From NCBI GenBank assembly GCA_040830725.1, contig JBFOMG010000034.1:8874-72873 (forward strand): DNA of 64,000 nucleotides, in the 5' to 3' direction. Positions 33,193-43,126 of the stretch are shown here, one piece after another. This stretch comes from JAWKWH01 sp040830725. GTDB lineage: Bacteria; Pseudomonadota; Alphaproteobacteria; Rhizobiales; Rhizobiaceae. The notes under the pieces are model-generated. The model saw nothing but the letters and a program-made list of their open reading frames with translations. It was not told the DNA's origin and made no database searches. The position numbers and the translations under genes are program-made. How positions within the stretch are numbered: position 1 is the stretch's first letter; each line of letters begins with the position of its first letter.

Positions 33193-33940
33193 CGGTTTGT
33201 CCGCAAGCGTTGAGAAAACGCTTCACCGTTTCAGCCATTCCGAATTCCAGCGCATCGGCCGTCAATCCATGCCCGATCGAAACTTCCGCCAGATCCGGTA
33301 TCCGTTGAACCAACGCCGGCAAATTGGCGACGGTTAGATCGTGTCCGGCATTGAGTTTCAAGCCGGCTGAAATCGCCATGTCGGCCGTTCTGCCCAGAAT
33401 CTCAATTTGGCGGGCAGCGGCCGGTACATCGTCGAAACAACCTCCGTACGGGCCCGTATAGAGCTCCAGCCGGTCGCAGCCGGTATCGAGCGCCGCATCG
33501 ATCTGTTGCTCGGATGCATCCGGATCGCAAAACAGCGACACCCTCTTTCCGCCGCGCTTCAGACGCTTGACAATCGCCTTCAGCATTTCGCGATTATCGA
33601 CAAAATTCCATCCATGATCGGAGGTTGGCTGCATCGGATCATCAGGCACCAATGTTACTTGTTCAGGCTCATTGGCATCGACCAGATTGAGAAAATCCTG
33701 GCTTGGATAGCCTTCCATGTTGAACTCGGCCCCGGGAAATTCGTCATCGATCAATGCACGGATTTCGGGCACATCGGAAAACCTGATGTGACGCTGGTCT
33801 GGGCGCGGATGCACTGTCAGACCGTGTGCACCCGCTGACAGCGCTATTCGGCCAATGCCCGTCACACTCGGCCAAGGCAGATCGCGCCGGTTTCTGAGCA
33901 TGGCAATCGCATTGAGATTGACGGAAAGAGCGGTTGGCAC
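33182..33940 (-). CDS. pdxJ: Pyridoxine 5'-phosphate synthase
   Basis: A 252-residue TIM-barrel enzyme of vitamin B6 synthesis, which condenses 1-deoxyxylulose 5-phosphate with 3-amino-2-oxopropyl phosphate. SVNLNAIAMLRNRRDLPWP, GITVHPRPDQRHI-type segment GLTVHPRPDQRHIR, FNMEGYPS, VTLVPDDP and GHGLTADALEFGM are diagnostic. The start is a GTG at 33940, seven bases after GGAGG; the family always begins a few residues before LSVNLNAIA. It is a single gene here. Confidence 0.95.
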   Translation of the reverse strand: MPTALSVNLNAIAMLRNRRDLPWPSVTGIGRIALSAGAHGLTVHPRPDQRHIRFSDVPEIRALIDDEFPGAEFNMEGYPSQDFLNLVDANEPEQVTLVPDDPMQPTSDHGWNFVDNREMLKAIVKRLKRGGKRVSLFCDPDASEQQIDAALDTGCDRLELYTGPYGGCFDDVPAAARQIEILGRTADMAISAGLKLNAGHDLTVANLPALVQRIPDLAEVSIGHGLTADALEFGMAETVKRFLNACGQTATS

Positions 33941-34043
33941 AATTAGCCTCCATGTGGCGACCAGATCACGCATTTGGCGTATCAGCAGTCAGGCCGATCA
34001 GGCAACCGCTATCGATTGATCCAGTGGTAGCCATGAAACGCGC

Positions 34044-36146
34044 TTACACGGTTTCGGTGCCTGCGGATTTTTTGATCCACCTGGCGATTATCCCTTCCAG
34101 TTTTTCTGGCGAGATCGGTTTCGTCAGATAGTCATCCATACCGGCGTCAAAGCACCTGTCGGCATCTCCCTTCAGCGCATGGGCAGTCACCCCTATGATC
34201 GGCGTCCTGATGCCAGAGGTTTTCTCGATCTCGCGGATAGCTTCGGTCGCCTCAAGCCCGTTCATCTCGGGCATCGCCACATCCATCAGGATCACCCGCG
34301 GTGTGGCGGTCTTGTAAAGTTCCAACCCCTCCTTGCCGTTGCCGGCAATGCGGAATGTATGCCCGGTCTGCTGCAACACCTGGGTAAAGACGATCTGGTT
34401 GACCTCATTGTCCTCGCACACAAGGATGTCAATATGATCGCTGCCGGAGTTGGCCTCCACCGGCACTTCGGCGAGCCGCACTTCTTCGCCAATCTGTCTG
34501 GCCGCGCCCCGCCATTTGCGGGAGTTCTGCAGAATGTCGACAATCATCTCCAATAATGCGGACGAGGGAGCCGGCTTGGCCAAGTGGCCCTGGATATCGA
34601 GCGAGGAGAACAGCCGGCCTTCTTCCGTCTGGTCGACCGACGTCAGCATCAGCACCGGCACGTCCGCAATGGCCGGATTGGCCCGGATGGCGTTTGCCAC
34701 ATCACCGCCATTCATCCCCGGCATGTGATAATCCAGAATCACCAGATCGACGGCAATATCACGCTCAGCCGCGGCGTTCAGCACCGCAAGACCCTCCTGG
34801 CCTGACACGCATGCTGCAGCATCGAAATTCCATGAGGCCATCTGTTCCGACAGGATCGACCGGTTGATCCGGTTGTCGTCTACGACCAGTATTCTGGCTC
34901 CGGTCACGTCCACTGGCACGGTCTTTTTGAGTGTACCACCGGCATGAACCGGCAGCGTGATGGTGAACCAGAAGGTCGAGCCCTCGCCTTCAACGCTCTC
35001 AACCCCGATCTCGCCGCTCATCAGCCGAACCAGCGCCGACGATATCGAAAGGCCAAGCCCGGTTCCTTCATGTTTGCGCGCCGCTGACGTATCGACCTGC
35101 GAGAACTTGTCGAAAACGTGGGCAACCTTTTCTTCGGGAATGCCAATGCCGGTATCCTCGATGCGAAAATGCAGTTTCCAGTATTCCACCCGGCCCGTCT
35201 CAGCGGTCTGCGCACCGACCGGTTCAGCCCCTTCATTCTCGCCTGTGACCTCAATCATGATATGGCCGGTTTCGGTGAACTTGACCGCATTACCCATCAG
35301 GTTGGTTATGATCTGGCGCAAACGACCGACATCGCCAATAAACATGTCCGGCAGGTCCGGCTGAACCCGAACCGCCAGCTCCAGGTCCTTTTCGGTCAAC
35401 CGGGTCGAGATCAGTGTGGCCACATCCTCAATTGCTTCCTTCAGCCTGAACGGTGCCGGATCAAGCTCCATCTGGCCGGCGTCGATCTTGGAGAAGTCCA
35501 GAATGTCGTTGATGATCGTCAGAAGCGAATTTCCCGACTTGACGATAATGTCGGTGAACATCTTCTGCTTGGGGTCCAGCGTTGTCTTGGCCAACAACTC
35601 CGCCATACCCATCACGCCGTTCATCGGCGTGCGGATCTCATGGCTCATATTGGCCAAAAATTCGCTTTTTGCGCGCTCCGCTGTCTCGGCCTGCTTGCGG
35701 GCGGCTTCGAGTTCCAGTTCGCGGTTCCGGCCCTGCGTCACATCGGTATAAGTATATATCGTACCGTCCGGCCCGTTCGGAATGGCATCGACCCGAATTA
35801 CCCGGCCCGAAGGGGATTTACGCTCAAACGTAAACGGTCGCCCGGTCTGTTCTGCTTTGCATATTTGCCGCACAAGGTCCGTGTTGCGGGAACTGTATCC
35901 GCGCTGCCGCCTCCTGTGGTCGCGTACCTTTTGCCAGGATGACCCGGCCTCCAGCAAATGAGACGGCAATTCCAGCAACTCTGCCACTTTCTTGTTGGAA
36001 CGCAGGATTTTGTCACCGCTGCGGACGATCAGTCCCTGCGCCATGCCGTTGACGATGTCTTCCAACAGCTCCGCCGTCTCACCGGTTTGGGTGCGCTGCC
36101 CCTCCAAAAAACGTTGATCTTGGGTGACATCCTCCGACTGTTTCAT
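34044..36146 (-). CDS. Hybrid sensor histidine kinase with two receiver domains
   Basis: A 700-residue soluble-looking hybrid kinase: a PAS-like domain at about residues 25-130, HisKA with phospho-acceptor His169 (MSHEIRTPMNG), HATPase with NLMGNAVKFTETG and EDTGIGIPEE and GTGLGLSIS, then two receiver domains (ILVVDDNRINRS ... VILDYHMPGMNG, and ILVCEDNEVNQ ... ILMDVAMPEMNG). There is no membrane segment and no Hpt domain, so a separate phosphotransfer protein is needed. From HisKA onward it is closely similar to the kinase at 38768. It is divergent from alkB. Confidence 0.92.
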   Translation of the reverse strand: MKQSEDVTQDQRFLEGQRTQTGETAELLEDIVNGMAQGLIVRSGDKILRSNKKVAELLELPSHLLEAGSSWQKVRDHRRRQRGYSSRNTDLVRQICKAEQTGRPFTFERKSPSGRVIRVDAIPNGPDGTIYTYTDVTQGRNRELELEAARKQAETAERAKSEFLANMSHEIRTPMNGVMGMAELLAKTTLDPKQKMFTDIIVKSGNSLLTIINDILDFSKIDAGQMELDPAPFRLKEAIEDVATLISTRLTEKDLELAVRVQPDLPDMFIGDVGRLRQIITNLMGNAVKFTETGHIMIEVTGENEGAEPVGAQTAETGRVEYWKLHFRIEDTGIGIPEEKVAHVFDKFSQVDTSAARKHEGTGLGLSISSALVRLMSGEIGVESVEGEGSTFWFTITLPVHAGGTLKKTVPVDVTGARILVVDDNRINRSILSEQMASWNFDAAACVSGQEGLAVLNAAAERDIAVDLVILDYHMPGMNGGDVANAIRANPAIADVPVLMLTSVDQTEEGRLFSSLDIQGHLAKPAPSSALLEMIVDILQNSRKWRGAARQIGEEVRLAEVPVEANSGSDHIDILVCEDNEVNQIVFTQVLQQTGHTFRIAGNGKEGLELYKTATPRVILMDVAMPEMNGLEATEAIREIEKTSGIRTPIIGVTAHALKGDADRCFDAGMDDYLTKPISPEKLEGIIARWIKKSAGTETV

Positions 36147-36456
36147 TGTTCAAGCCCATTTCCGGATTCCAGACCAGCGCCGCCAACGGCGGTACCGAAA
36201 AACCGATTCCTCAATCGGGGGACTGAATAAATCTGCAAAGCCGTCTCATGCTGCGCTGCCCCCGCCACGCGAAACACCGGACGAAATAGACGGCACAAGT
36301 GTAAATAAAATGCTGATTTCTGCGTGAATTTAATCGCCTAACAAGCTGTTATAATTGACTATTTTCTAATTTACGTTTTGCATATGTTTGAATTTGATCT
36401 TTCCGATCAACGGACTATCCTTGTTTCAAACACAGTAGATTGTTAGGTCGCTCCTT
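36147..36456. other. 310-base intergenic region between divergent kinase and alkB genes
   Basis: The half near alkB (about 36300-36440) is distinctly AT-rich compared with its surroundings, as in a promoter region. I see no convincing operator, RNA gene or small reading frame. Confidence 0.5.
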
Positions 36457-37620
36457 GTGATTTTCGCGCCTTCACAAAAAATCAACTCGGCCCAATATCT
36501 GGGCGCCAAGCGCAATCTGTGGCTGATTTCCGCCGCAGCGCCACTAATCCCGCTGCTTGGCATCGGTTTGCTCCTCTTTACGGGCAATCCGTTGTTTGCC
36601 CTGTTTGCGCTGGCCTTTGATTTTGTGCTGGTTCCACTGCTCGACGCCTGGTTCGGCGAGGATCCCAACAATCCGCCCGCCGAGGCGGTCGAGGCCCTTT
36701 CAGCCGACAACTGGTACCGGGCGCTGCTGTTTTTCTCCATTCCCCTGGCCTGGATATCGTTCCTGACCACAGCTTGGGCTGTCGGAACACTCGGCCTTCC
36801 ATTATGGGCGATGGTGGCGTTGACGTTGGGAGCAGCGGTCATGAGCGGCGGCATGCTGACCGTCGGACACGAATTGGGGCACAAACCCAACAGGCTTGAC
36901 CGGATTGGCGCTAAATTCGCCTGCGCACTGACCGGCTATGCGCATTTCTGCATCGAGCACAACCGTGGTCACCACGTGCAGGTGGCAACGCCCGAAGATC
37001 CGGCATCCGCACGGCTCGGCGAAAGCATCTACCGGTTCGCATTGCGCGAAATACCGGGCACGGCGGTTCGCGGGTGGCAGCTTGAACGCGAGAGGCTGGC
37101 CAAGAAGGGTCTGTCATTCTGGACATTCCAGAATGACTTGCTGCACGGATACGCGATCAGCCTGGCCGTGGCTGTGCTGCTGATCTGGCAATTCGGATGG
37201 GTGATGATTCCGTTCCTGCTGGTGCACCATCCGGTTGGCTGGCTGCAACTGACATTTGCAAACTATGTCGAACATTACGGCCTGCTGCGTCAAAAACGGC
37301 AATCCGGCCGCTATGAAGCTTGCCAACCGCGTCATTCGTGGAACACCAACCACATTGTCTCGAACCTGTTGTTGTTCCACCTCCAACGGCATTCCGACCA
37401 TCATGCAAATCCGCTGCGCCCCTATCAGGCGCTGCGCAATTTTGATGAGCTGCCGCGGCTGCCAAGCGGTTATCCGGGATCATTCGTGCTGGCGGCAATT
37501 CCACCATTGTGGTTTCGCGTCATGGACCCGAAGGTATTTGAGTGGGCCGAAAACAATTTGAGCCGTATCAATGTCGATCCGCAAGCTTCGAAGCACTATC
37601 ACGCCCGGATGCCGGCCTAG
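36457..37620 (+). CDS. alkB: Alkane 1-monooxygenase (AlkB-type membrane di-iron hydroxylase)
   Basis: A 387-residue membrane protein with the three histidine boxes of AlkB: HELGHK from His138, EHNRGHH with His168, and LQRHSDHH with His312, plus NYVEHYGL between boxes two and three. Six hydrophobic segments are visible. AlkB hydroxylates the terminal carbon of medium-chain alkanes or fatty-acid-like chains with electrons from rubredoxin. No rubredoxin or reductase gene is near. The GTG start at 36457 lacks a strong ribosome site. It is flanked by two related sensor kinases, one divergent from it. Confidence 0.92.
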   Translation: MIFAPSQKINSAQYLGAKRNLWLISAAAPLIPLLGIGLLLFTGNPLFALFALAFDFVLVPLLDAWFGEDPNNPPAEAVEALSADNWYRALLFFSIPLAWISFLTTAWAVGTLGLPLWAMVALTLGAAVMSGGMLTVGHELGHKPNRLDRIGAKFACALTGYAHFCIEHNRGHHVQVATPEDPASARLGESIYRFALREIPGTAVRGWQLERERLAKKGLSFWTFQNDLLHGYAISLAVAVLLIWQFGWVMIPFLLVHHPVGWLQLTFANYVEHYGLLRQKRQSGRYEACQPRHSWNTNHIVSNLLLFHLQRHSDHHANPLRPYQALRNFDELPRLPSGYPGSFVLAAIPPLWFRVMDPKVFEWAENNLSRINVDPQASKHYHARMPA

Positions 37621-37658
37621 GAAACGGCGGCTGGCGCCGTAAACGGTGGATATTTTCA

Positions 37659-38741
37659 ATGGCATGGTCTTTTCCCATTGCGCGCATATTCGGATCCGAA
37701 CTGCGCATTCACATCACCTTCTTTCTGCTGCTGCTGTGGATCGGCGTTGCCCACTTCAATCAGGGTGGAAGCGAGGCAGCCATCATCGGAATCGTTTTCA
37801 TCTTGGCTCTGTTTGCCTGTGTGGTCGCACACGAGTTCGGTCACGCCCTCGCAGCGCGCCGTTATGGAATACGCACCCCGGACATCACATTATTGCCGAT
37901 CGGAGGCATGGCGCGGCTGGAGCGCATGCCGGAAAAACCATCTGAGGAAATCATCGTCGCTCTCGCCGGACCTGCGGTCAACGTGGTCATTGCGCTGGTC
38001 CTGATCGTGTTCTTTGGCGCTCAACCGGGCTTCGCAACGCTTGAGAACCTTGGCGATCCGCGGGTGGAATTCTGGTCACGCCTTGCGACGGTGAACCTGT
38101 TTCTCGTCATCTTCAACATGATCCCCGCATTTCCGATGGACGGCGGGCGGGTGTTTCGTGCGGTGCTGGCAATCAGGTACAAGCGCGCGCGGGCAACGCG
38201 CATTGCCGCTCGGGTCGGCCAGGGATTTGCCTTCCTGCTGGGATTCCTGGGCTTGCTGGGCAATCCGCTGCTGATCTTCATCGCCATTTTTGTCTATATC
38301 GCCGCTTCGGCTGAGGCACAGGCGACCGAACTTCAGCAAATCTCGCGCGGCATCAATGTGGCTGATGCCATGATCACCAGTTTTGAAACATTGAAACCCG
38401 GGGCGACCATCGCCGATGCCGCAGATGCGCTGCTGCGAACGACGCAGGTCGAGTTCCCGGTCCTGGAATCCGATGGCCGGCTTGCCGGCTTCGTTACCCG
38501 CAATTCAATGATTGCGGTCTTGTCGGAGTCCGGGGCAGATTCGCCCGCACGCGCGGCGATGACAGCAGACATCCCTGTCGTCGATCCCGCCGACCGGTTG
38601 GAAACAGCACTGCAGGCCATGCAGAGTTCAAGCGCCCCTGCGGTGGCGGTGGTGGACCGGCGCGGTGCGTTTGTCGGCTATGTCACAGCCGAGAACATCG
38701 GCGAATTGATGATGCTGGAAAGCAGCGCTGGGAGAATCTGA
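37659..38741 (+). CDS. Site-2 protease family (M50) metalloprotease with CBS domains
   Basis: A 360-residue membrane protease. The zinc motif HEFGH lies near residue 60 in a membrane helix, and the third ligand is in NMIPAFPMDGGRVFRA near residue 150. Residues about 230-350 form two CBS motifs (VADAMITSFETLKPGATIADAA ... RAAMTADIPVVDPADRLETAL). CBS-bearing S2P proteins are thought to cleave membrane-bound regulators and to sense adenine nucleotides. The ATG at 37659 follows GGTGGA. It lies 38 bases after alkB, probably on the same transcript. Confidence 0.9.
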   Translation: MAWSFPIARIFGSELRIHITFFLLLLWIGVAHFNQGGSEAAIIGIVFILALFACVVAHEFGHALAARRYGIRTPDITLLPIGGMARLERMPEKPSEEIIVALAGPAVNVVIALVLIVFFGAQPGFATLENLGDPRVEFWSRLATVNLFLVIFNMIPAFPMDGGRVFRAVLAIRYKRARATRIAARVGQGFAFLLGFLGLLGNPLLIFIAIFVYIAASAEAQATELQQISRGINVADAMITSFETLKPGATIADAADALLRTTQVEFPVLESDGRLAGFVTRNSMIAVLSESGADSPARAAMTADIPVVDPADRLETALQAMQSSSAPAVAVVDRRGAFVGYVTAENIGELMMLESSAGRI

Positions 38742-38767
38742 AGCCTGAAGTCAGACTCGATGGTCCG

Positions 38768-41269
38768 TCAAGCCGACATTCTGTTTCGCTGTTTTCCAAA
38801 CCACTTGGCGATTTTCTCTTCCAGTTTTTCAGGCGAGATCGGCTTGGTCAGATAATCATCCATACCAGCTTCAAAGCACATTTCCGCATCCCCCTTGAGC
38901 GCATGCGCGGTGACACCGATGATCGGTGTTTTGGTGCCGCTTTCCTGCTCCAGTTCGCGGATCGCCTCTGTCGCCTCAAGCCCGTTCATTTCCGGCATGG
39001 ACACATCCATCAGTATCAGGCCCGGATTGGCGATATTGTAAATTTCGAGCCCTTCGCGGCCATTGCCGGCGATGCGGAAAGTATAGCCCGTCTGCTGCAA
39101 GACCTGGGTAAAGACGATCTGGTTGACCTCATTGTCTTCGCACACAAGGATATCGATATGCTCCCCGCCACTGGCGAGCACCGCTCTTCGTTCAATGCCG
39201 GATTTGAAGGCGTTCTCCTGCAGCTCGGTGGTCGTCTTGCGTCGCTCCAGCACCGGCGTGTCAACGGCAGGTTTCGGCATGTCCGCGTCAGAATTTGCAT
39301 TTTCGGCTGCTGATGCGGCTGGTTTCGCCGCAACGTTATCTGAAGTCTGCGCGCCGTCGTTATCCCTGGCCTGAGCCTCGTGCAGAATGTCGATCATCAT
39401 TTCGAGCAGAGCAGACGACCGCGCCGGCTTGGTCAGATGGCCCTGAATGTCGAGCGACGAGAACAGCCTGCCCTCTTCCGTCTGGTCGACCGAGGTCAAC
39501 ATCAATATCGGTACATCGGCCAAGGCCGGATCGGCCCGCATCGCGCGCGCCACATCGCCGCCATTCGTGCCCGGCATATGGTAATCCAGAATGACCAGAT
39601 CGATCGTGACGCCACGTCCAGTCGCGGCATTCAGCACGGCCAGCCCTTCTCGGCCAGTCTCGCACGCCGCCGCGTCGAATTTCCACGAAGCCATCTGTTC
39701 GCTCAGGATCGACCGGTTGACCCGGTTGTCGTCAATGATCAGGATTTTTGCACCGGTGACGTCAACCGGCACCGTCTTCCTCTTTTTGCCGCCGGCATGC
39801 ACCGGCAGTGTGATCGTGAACCAGAAGGTCGAGCCGTCGCAATCGGTGCTCTCGACACCAATCTCGCCGCCCATCAGCTTGACCAAGGCCGAGGAGATCG
39901 ACAGGCCGAGCCCGGTACCCTCGTGTTTGCGTGTCGCTGAAGTGTCGACCTGGGAAAACTTCTCGAAGACCGTATCGAGTTTTTCTTGCGGAATGCCAAT
40001 GCCGGTGTCCTCGACCCGGAAATGCAGTTTGGATGCCTCAATTTCTTTCGGTCCGCCGCCATCTTCAGGCTCGACAGTTGCTGTCGTCTTCTCGCCGGTC
40101 ACCGAAATCAAAACATGTCCGGTCTCGGTGAACTTGACCGCATTGCCCATCAGGTTGGTGATGATCTGGCGCAGGCGCCCGACATCGCCGACATACATCT
40201 CCGGCAGATCTGGCTGTACACGCACTGCCAGTTCGATGTCCTTCTCCGTCACCCTGGTGGAGATCAGCGTCGCTACATCTTCAATCGCTTCGGAAAGTTT
40301 GAACGGGCCGGGATCGAGTTCCATCTGCCCGGCATCGAGCTTGGAAAAATCCAGGATGTCGTTGATGATGGTCAGCAGCGCATTGCCCGATTTGACAATG
40401 ATGTCGGTAAACATGCGTTGCTTGGTGTCGAGATCGGTTTTGACCAGCAGTTCCGCCATACCCATCACACCGTTCATCGGTGTGCGGATCTCATGGCTCA
40501 TATTGGCCAGGAATTCACTCTTCGCAAGGTCGGCTGCTTCAACCCGGACATTGGCATCATGCAATTCGCCGATCTGCCGGTTGATCAGTTTCTCCATCGG
40601 CCGGAAGATGAAAATGCCGATCAGCAACAGACCGGCCAATCCCGTAATGATGAAGTACAATGTGTTCTGCTTCAGCTCTGCCGATAATTCGCGCAACGTT
40701 TCGTTGAACAGCGTATTCTGCTTGTAGGAGCTCTGCCGGATCACCAGGTCATAGGGTGCACTGATTTCTCCGGCGCGCCTTTGGATGTCCTGACTGATCC
40801 TGGCGAAGTGATCCAGGTTGACATAGGCATTTCCGGACAAGGCGCGCTCAAGATAGTTGACGCGATCCTGCATGTTGGCGACCGCCAGAAGCATGCCGCC
40901 ATGCGCCCAGACCAATTCATTTCCCACACCGGTCGAATTGGTCAGTTTCTTTTGAACGGCGGTATCAAGACCGGAATAGGCGGAAACCATGGCACCGGAA
41001 AAATCCCGGTACTCGTCCGCCAGTATCTGCAAATAAGAGATAATGGCCTTTCGGATCATCAGTTTTTCTTCGGTTGCCAACTGGCGGGCCCGGTCGGCAA
41101 TGCTGGACATGTCCGAGTTGTATTTCGTGATGAAATCGCTGGCGCGCGACAAGGCCGCAACCTGCTCGTTCTTGGCGCCGGAAAAATAGAAGTAGACGGC
41201 TCCCATTGCCGCCATGACCAACAAGCCGGCCAGATAGAACACGCGGATTTTCGCGCCCATACGATCCAT
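38768..41269 (-). CDS. Membrane hybrid sensor histidine kinase with two receiver domains
   Basis: An 833-residue kinase. A first helix at about residues 8-28 and a second near 210-230 (LYFIITGLAGLLLIGIFIF) enclose a periplasmic, mostly helical sensor of about 180 residues. HisKA has His259 (MSHEIRTPMNG), then HATPase (GTGLGLSIS), two receivers (VILDYHMPGTNG and ILMDVSMPEMNG) joined by an Ala-rich linker. The catalytic and receiver parts closely match the kinase at 34044, while the sensor is different. ATG 41269 is preferred; ATG 41260 is possible. No Hpt domain is present. Confidence 0.9.
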   Translation of the reverse strand: MDRMGAKIRVFYLAGLLVMAAMGAVYFYFSGAKNEQVAALSRASDFITKYNSDMSSIADRARQLATEEKLMIRKAIISYLQILADEYRDFSGAMVSAYSGLDTAVQKKLTNSTGVGNELVWAHGGMLLAVANMQDRVNYLERALSGNAYVNLDHFARISQDIQRRAGEISAPYDLVIRQSSYKQNTLFNETLRELSAELKQNTLYFIITGLAGLLLIGIFIFRPMEKLINRQIGELHDANVRVEAADLAKSEFLANMSHEIRTPMNGVMGMAELLVKTDLDTKQRMFTDIIVKSGNALLTIINDILDFSKLDAGQMELDPGPFKLSEAIEDVATLISTRVTEKDIELAVRVQPDLPEMYVGDVGRLRQIITNLMGNAVKFTETGHVLISVTGEKTTATVEPEDGGGPKEIEASKLHFRVEDTGIGIPQEKLDTVFEKFSQVDTSATRKHEGTGLGLSISSALVKLMGGEIGVESTDCDGSTFWFTITLPVHAGGKKRKTVPVDVTGAKILIIDDNRVNRSILSEQMASWKFDAAACETGREGLAVLNAATGRGVTIDLVILDYHMPGTNGGDVARAMRADPALADVPILMLTSVDQTEEGRLFSSLDIQGHLTKPARSSALLEMMIDILHEAQARDNDGAQTSDNVAAKPAASAAENANSDADMPKPAVDTPVLERRKTTTELQENAFKSGIERRAVLASGGEHIDILVCEDNEVNQIVFTQVLQQTGYTFRIAGNGREGLEIYNIANPGLILMDVSMPEMNGLEATEAIRELEQESGTKTPIIGVTAHALKGDAEMCFEAGMDDYLTKPISPEKLEEKIAKWFGKQRNRMSA

Positions 41270-41427
41270 TGCGACCCGTCCCCTCACACGCACTTGGGCC
41301 GGTCATCGCACAGTATGGTAAACAAGTTGCTACATTAGAAACTCATGAAAAGCTGCCTAAAGAACGCCGAAATGACCTCTGTTCGGCCATTCGTGGAGGC
41401 AAAAACGAGTATCGTAAATCGGCATAC

Positions 41428-42555
41428 TCACTTCACGATTGTCAGCTTTTCGGCGGCCCGTGTGATTGCCGTGTAGAGCCAGCGCTGCCGCATGTCTCGA
41501 AAGGCGAAACTTTCGTCAAACAGCACGACGTTGTCCCATTGCGAACCCTGCGCCTTGTGAACAGTCAGCGCATAGCCATAGTCGAAATCATCGTAGCGTT
41601 TCTTCGTCGACCACGGAATTTCGGCCTCATCGTCTTCAAAGGCCGCCTTCAGCACCTTGATTTTGGCGACACCGCGGTCCGGATCTTCCTCTTCAGGCGA
41701 CACCAGCAGGTTGATGCCGGGTTTTGTCGTCTCTTTCGATGCGGTCATGACCCGCCACAAGGAGCCGTTGAGAAGCCCTTTTGACGGATCGTTGCGCAGG
41801 CAGACGAGCTTGTCGCCAGATTGCGGTGTCGGCAGCGTGAATTCCTTCAACTCCCGAAGGCGCCGGTTATAGCGCCGCCGGGTCCGGTTGATGCCGACAA
41901 GCACCTGGTCGGCAGCCAGCACCAATTCGCTGTCGACATCGCTTTTGCCGATCACCTGCGCGGTGCCGAAATCGCCATACATGAACTCGCGGCCTTCGCG
42001 CACGTCGAGCGCCAGTTGAATAATCGGATTGCCACGCGCCTGCCGGTGAATCTCGGTCAGCAGGATGTCAGGATCATGCTCGGTGAAAAACCCGCCACCT
42101 GATATCGGCGGCAATTGTCCGGGGTCACCCAGGACGAGAATCGGTGTTCCAAACGATTGCAGATCGCGGCCCAGTTCCTCGTCCACCATCGAACATTCAT
42201 CGATAATGATGAGACTGGCCTTGGCAACCGGGCTTGAGCGGTTGAGCGAAAATGTCGGTGCAACGGACTTCTTGCCGGTGGTCTCGTCTTCGACGGTTTC
42301 TTCGCCGCGCGGCCGGTAAATCAGCGAGTGAATGGTTCTTGCATTGGCCGCGCCACGTGCACGTAACACCTGCGCGGCCTTGCCCGTAAAGGCGGCGAAC
42401 TGCACATCGCCGTCGACTTCCTCGGCAAAATGTCGCGCCAGAGAGGTTTTGCCCGTGCCGGCATAACCAAAAAGCCGGAAAATCTGGCGGTCGCCGGCTT
42501 TCAGCCAACGCGAGACCGCCTTCAGCGCATCATCCTGTTGAGGGGAAAGTTGCAT
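41428..42555 (-). CDS. RecD-like ATP-dependent DNA helicase
   Basis: A 375-residue superfamily 1 helicase, much shorter than RecD2. Walker A is GYAGTGKTS with Lys36. Walker B is LIIDECSMVDEELG, followed by LVLGDPGQLPPI. The C-terminal UvrD_C_2 motif is YALTVHKAQGSQWDNVVLF and the arginine-finger segment is LYTAITRAAEKL. These short AAA_30/viral-type helicases act 5' to 3' on DNA. The ATG at 42555 is used instead of a TTG two codons earlier. Its role in the cell is probably repair. Confidence 0.88.
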   Translation of the reverse strand: MQLSPQQDDALKAVSRWLKAGDRQIFRLFGYAGTGKTSLARHFAEEVDGDVQFAAFTGKAAQVLRARGAANARTIHSLIYRPRGEETVEDETTGKKSVAPTFSLNRSSPVAKASLIIIDECSMVDEELGRDLQSFGTPILVLGDPGQLPPISGGGFFTEHDPDILLTEIHRQARGNPIIQLALDVREGREFMYGDFGTAQVIGKSDVDSELVLAADQVLVGINRTRRRYNRRLRELKEFTLPTPQSGDKLVCLRNDPSKGLLNGSLWRVMTASKETTKPGINLLVSPEEEDPDRGVAKIKVLKAAFEDDEAEIPWSTKKRYDDFDYGYALTVHKAQGSQWDNVVLFDESFAFRDMRQRWLYTAITRAAEKLTIVK

Positions 42556-42603
42556 TGGCAATGCAAAACCAGATTCGCCGTGCTTTGAACAGCGCGATTG
42601 CGA

Positions 42604-43092
42604 TCAATCGTCGGTGTTCTTTGCATATCCGGGCCCGATCGTCAGCGGCTTTTCCGGTACCACCTTGTCCGACATCTGGCTTTTAATGCCAAAAGCGTCG
42701 GTCCAGAGCACCTTGGTTTCTTCACGATCGATCACCCGGATCGACACCTGATACGGTACGCCCGCCGCAACTCCGCGAACCGGGGGCGATTGAAATCCGT
42801 ACCGCACGGTGTCGGTGCCAACACGCTTTCGTACAACGTGGTCGGCGCCACCCGCCGGATCCTCGAAGCTGGCCTCGATAATTGAGCCGACCGGCAACGG
42901 CCGGATCACGACTGCTGTGAACCCGTAAGTGACCTCGGCGATGCGATAGTTGAAAAGAAACCCGCCACCAGCGATGTTCAAATAGGGCTTTGACGCCGGG
43001 TCTTCGCGTGTAAGCCAACCTATCGCGAGCAGAACCAGAACCAGCGCGATTGCCGAACAGATCAATCCGCGCAACGTTATCAGACGTGCCAT
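42604..43092 (-). CDS. Hypothetical membrane-anchored protein
   Basis: A 162-residue protein with one N-terminal helix at about residues 8-28 (LICSAIALVLVLLAIGWL) and a periplasmic beta-rich domain (FLFNYRIAEVTYGFTAVVIRPLPVGSIIEASFEDP). I do not recognise a characterised family, though the pattern is common in Rhizobiales genomes. The ATG at 43092 is chosen because the longer frame to 43326 overlaps the lysE-family gene and is not protein-like. It is 49 bases upstream of the helicase gene. Confidence 0.7.
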   Translation of the reverse strand: MARLITLRGLICSAIALVLVLLAIGWLTREDPASKPYLNIAGGGFLFNYRIAEVTYGFTAVVIRPLPVGSIIEASFEDPAGGADHVVRKRVGTDTVRYGFQSPPVRGVAAGVPYQVSIRVIDREETKVLWTDAFGIKSQMSDKVVPEKPLTIGPGYAKNTDD

Positions 43093-43126
43093 AGCCGACA
43101 AACTAACACGCCGGGAGCCAGCTTCG

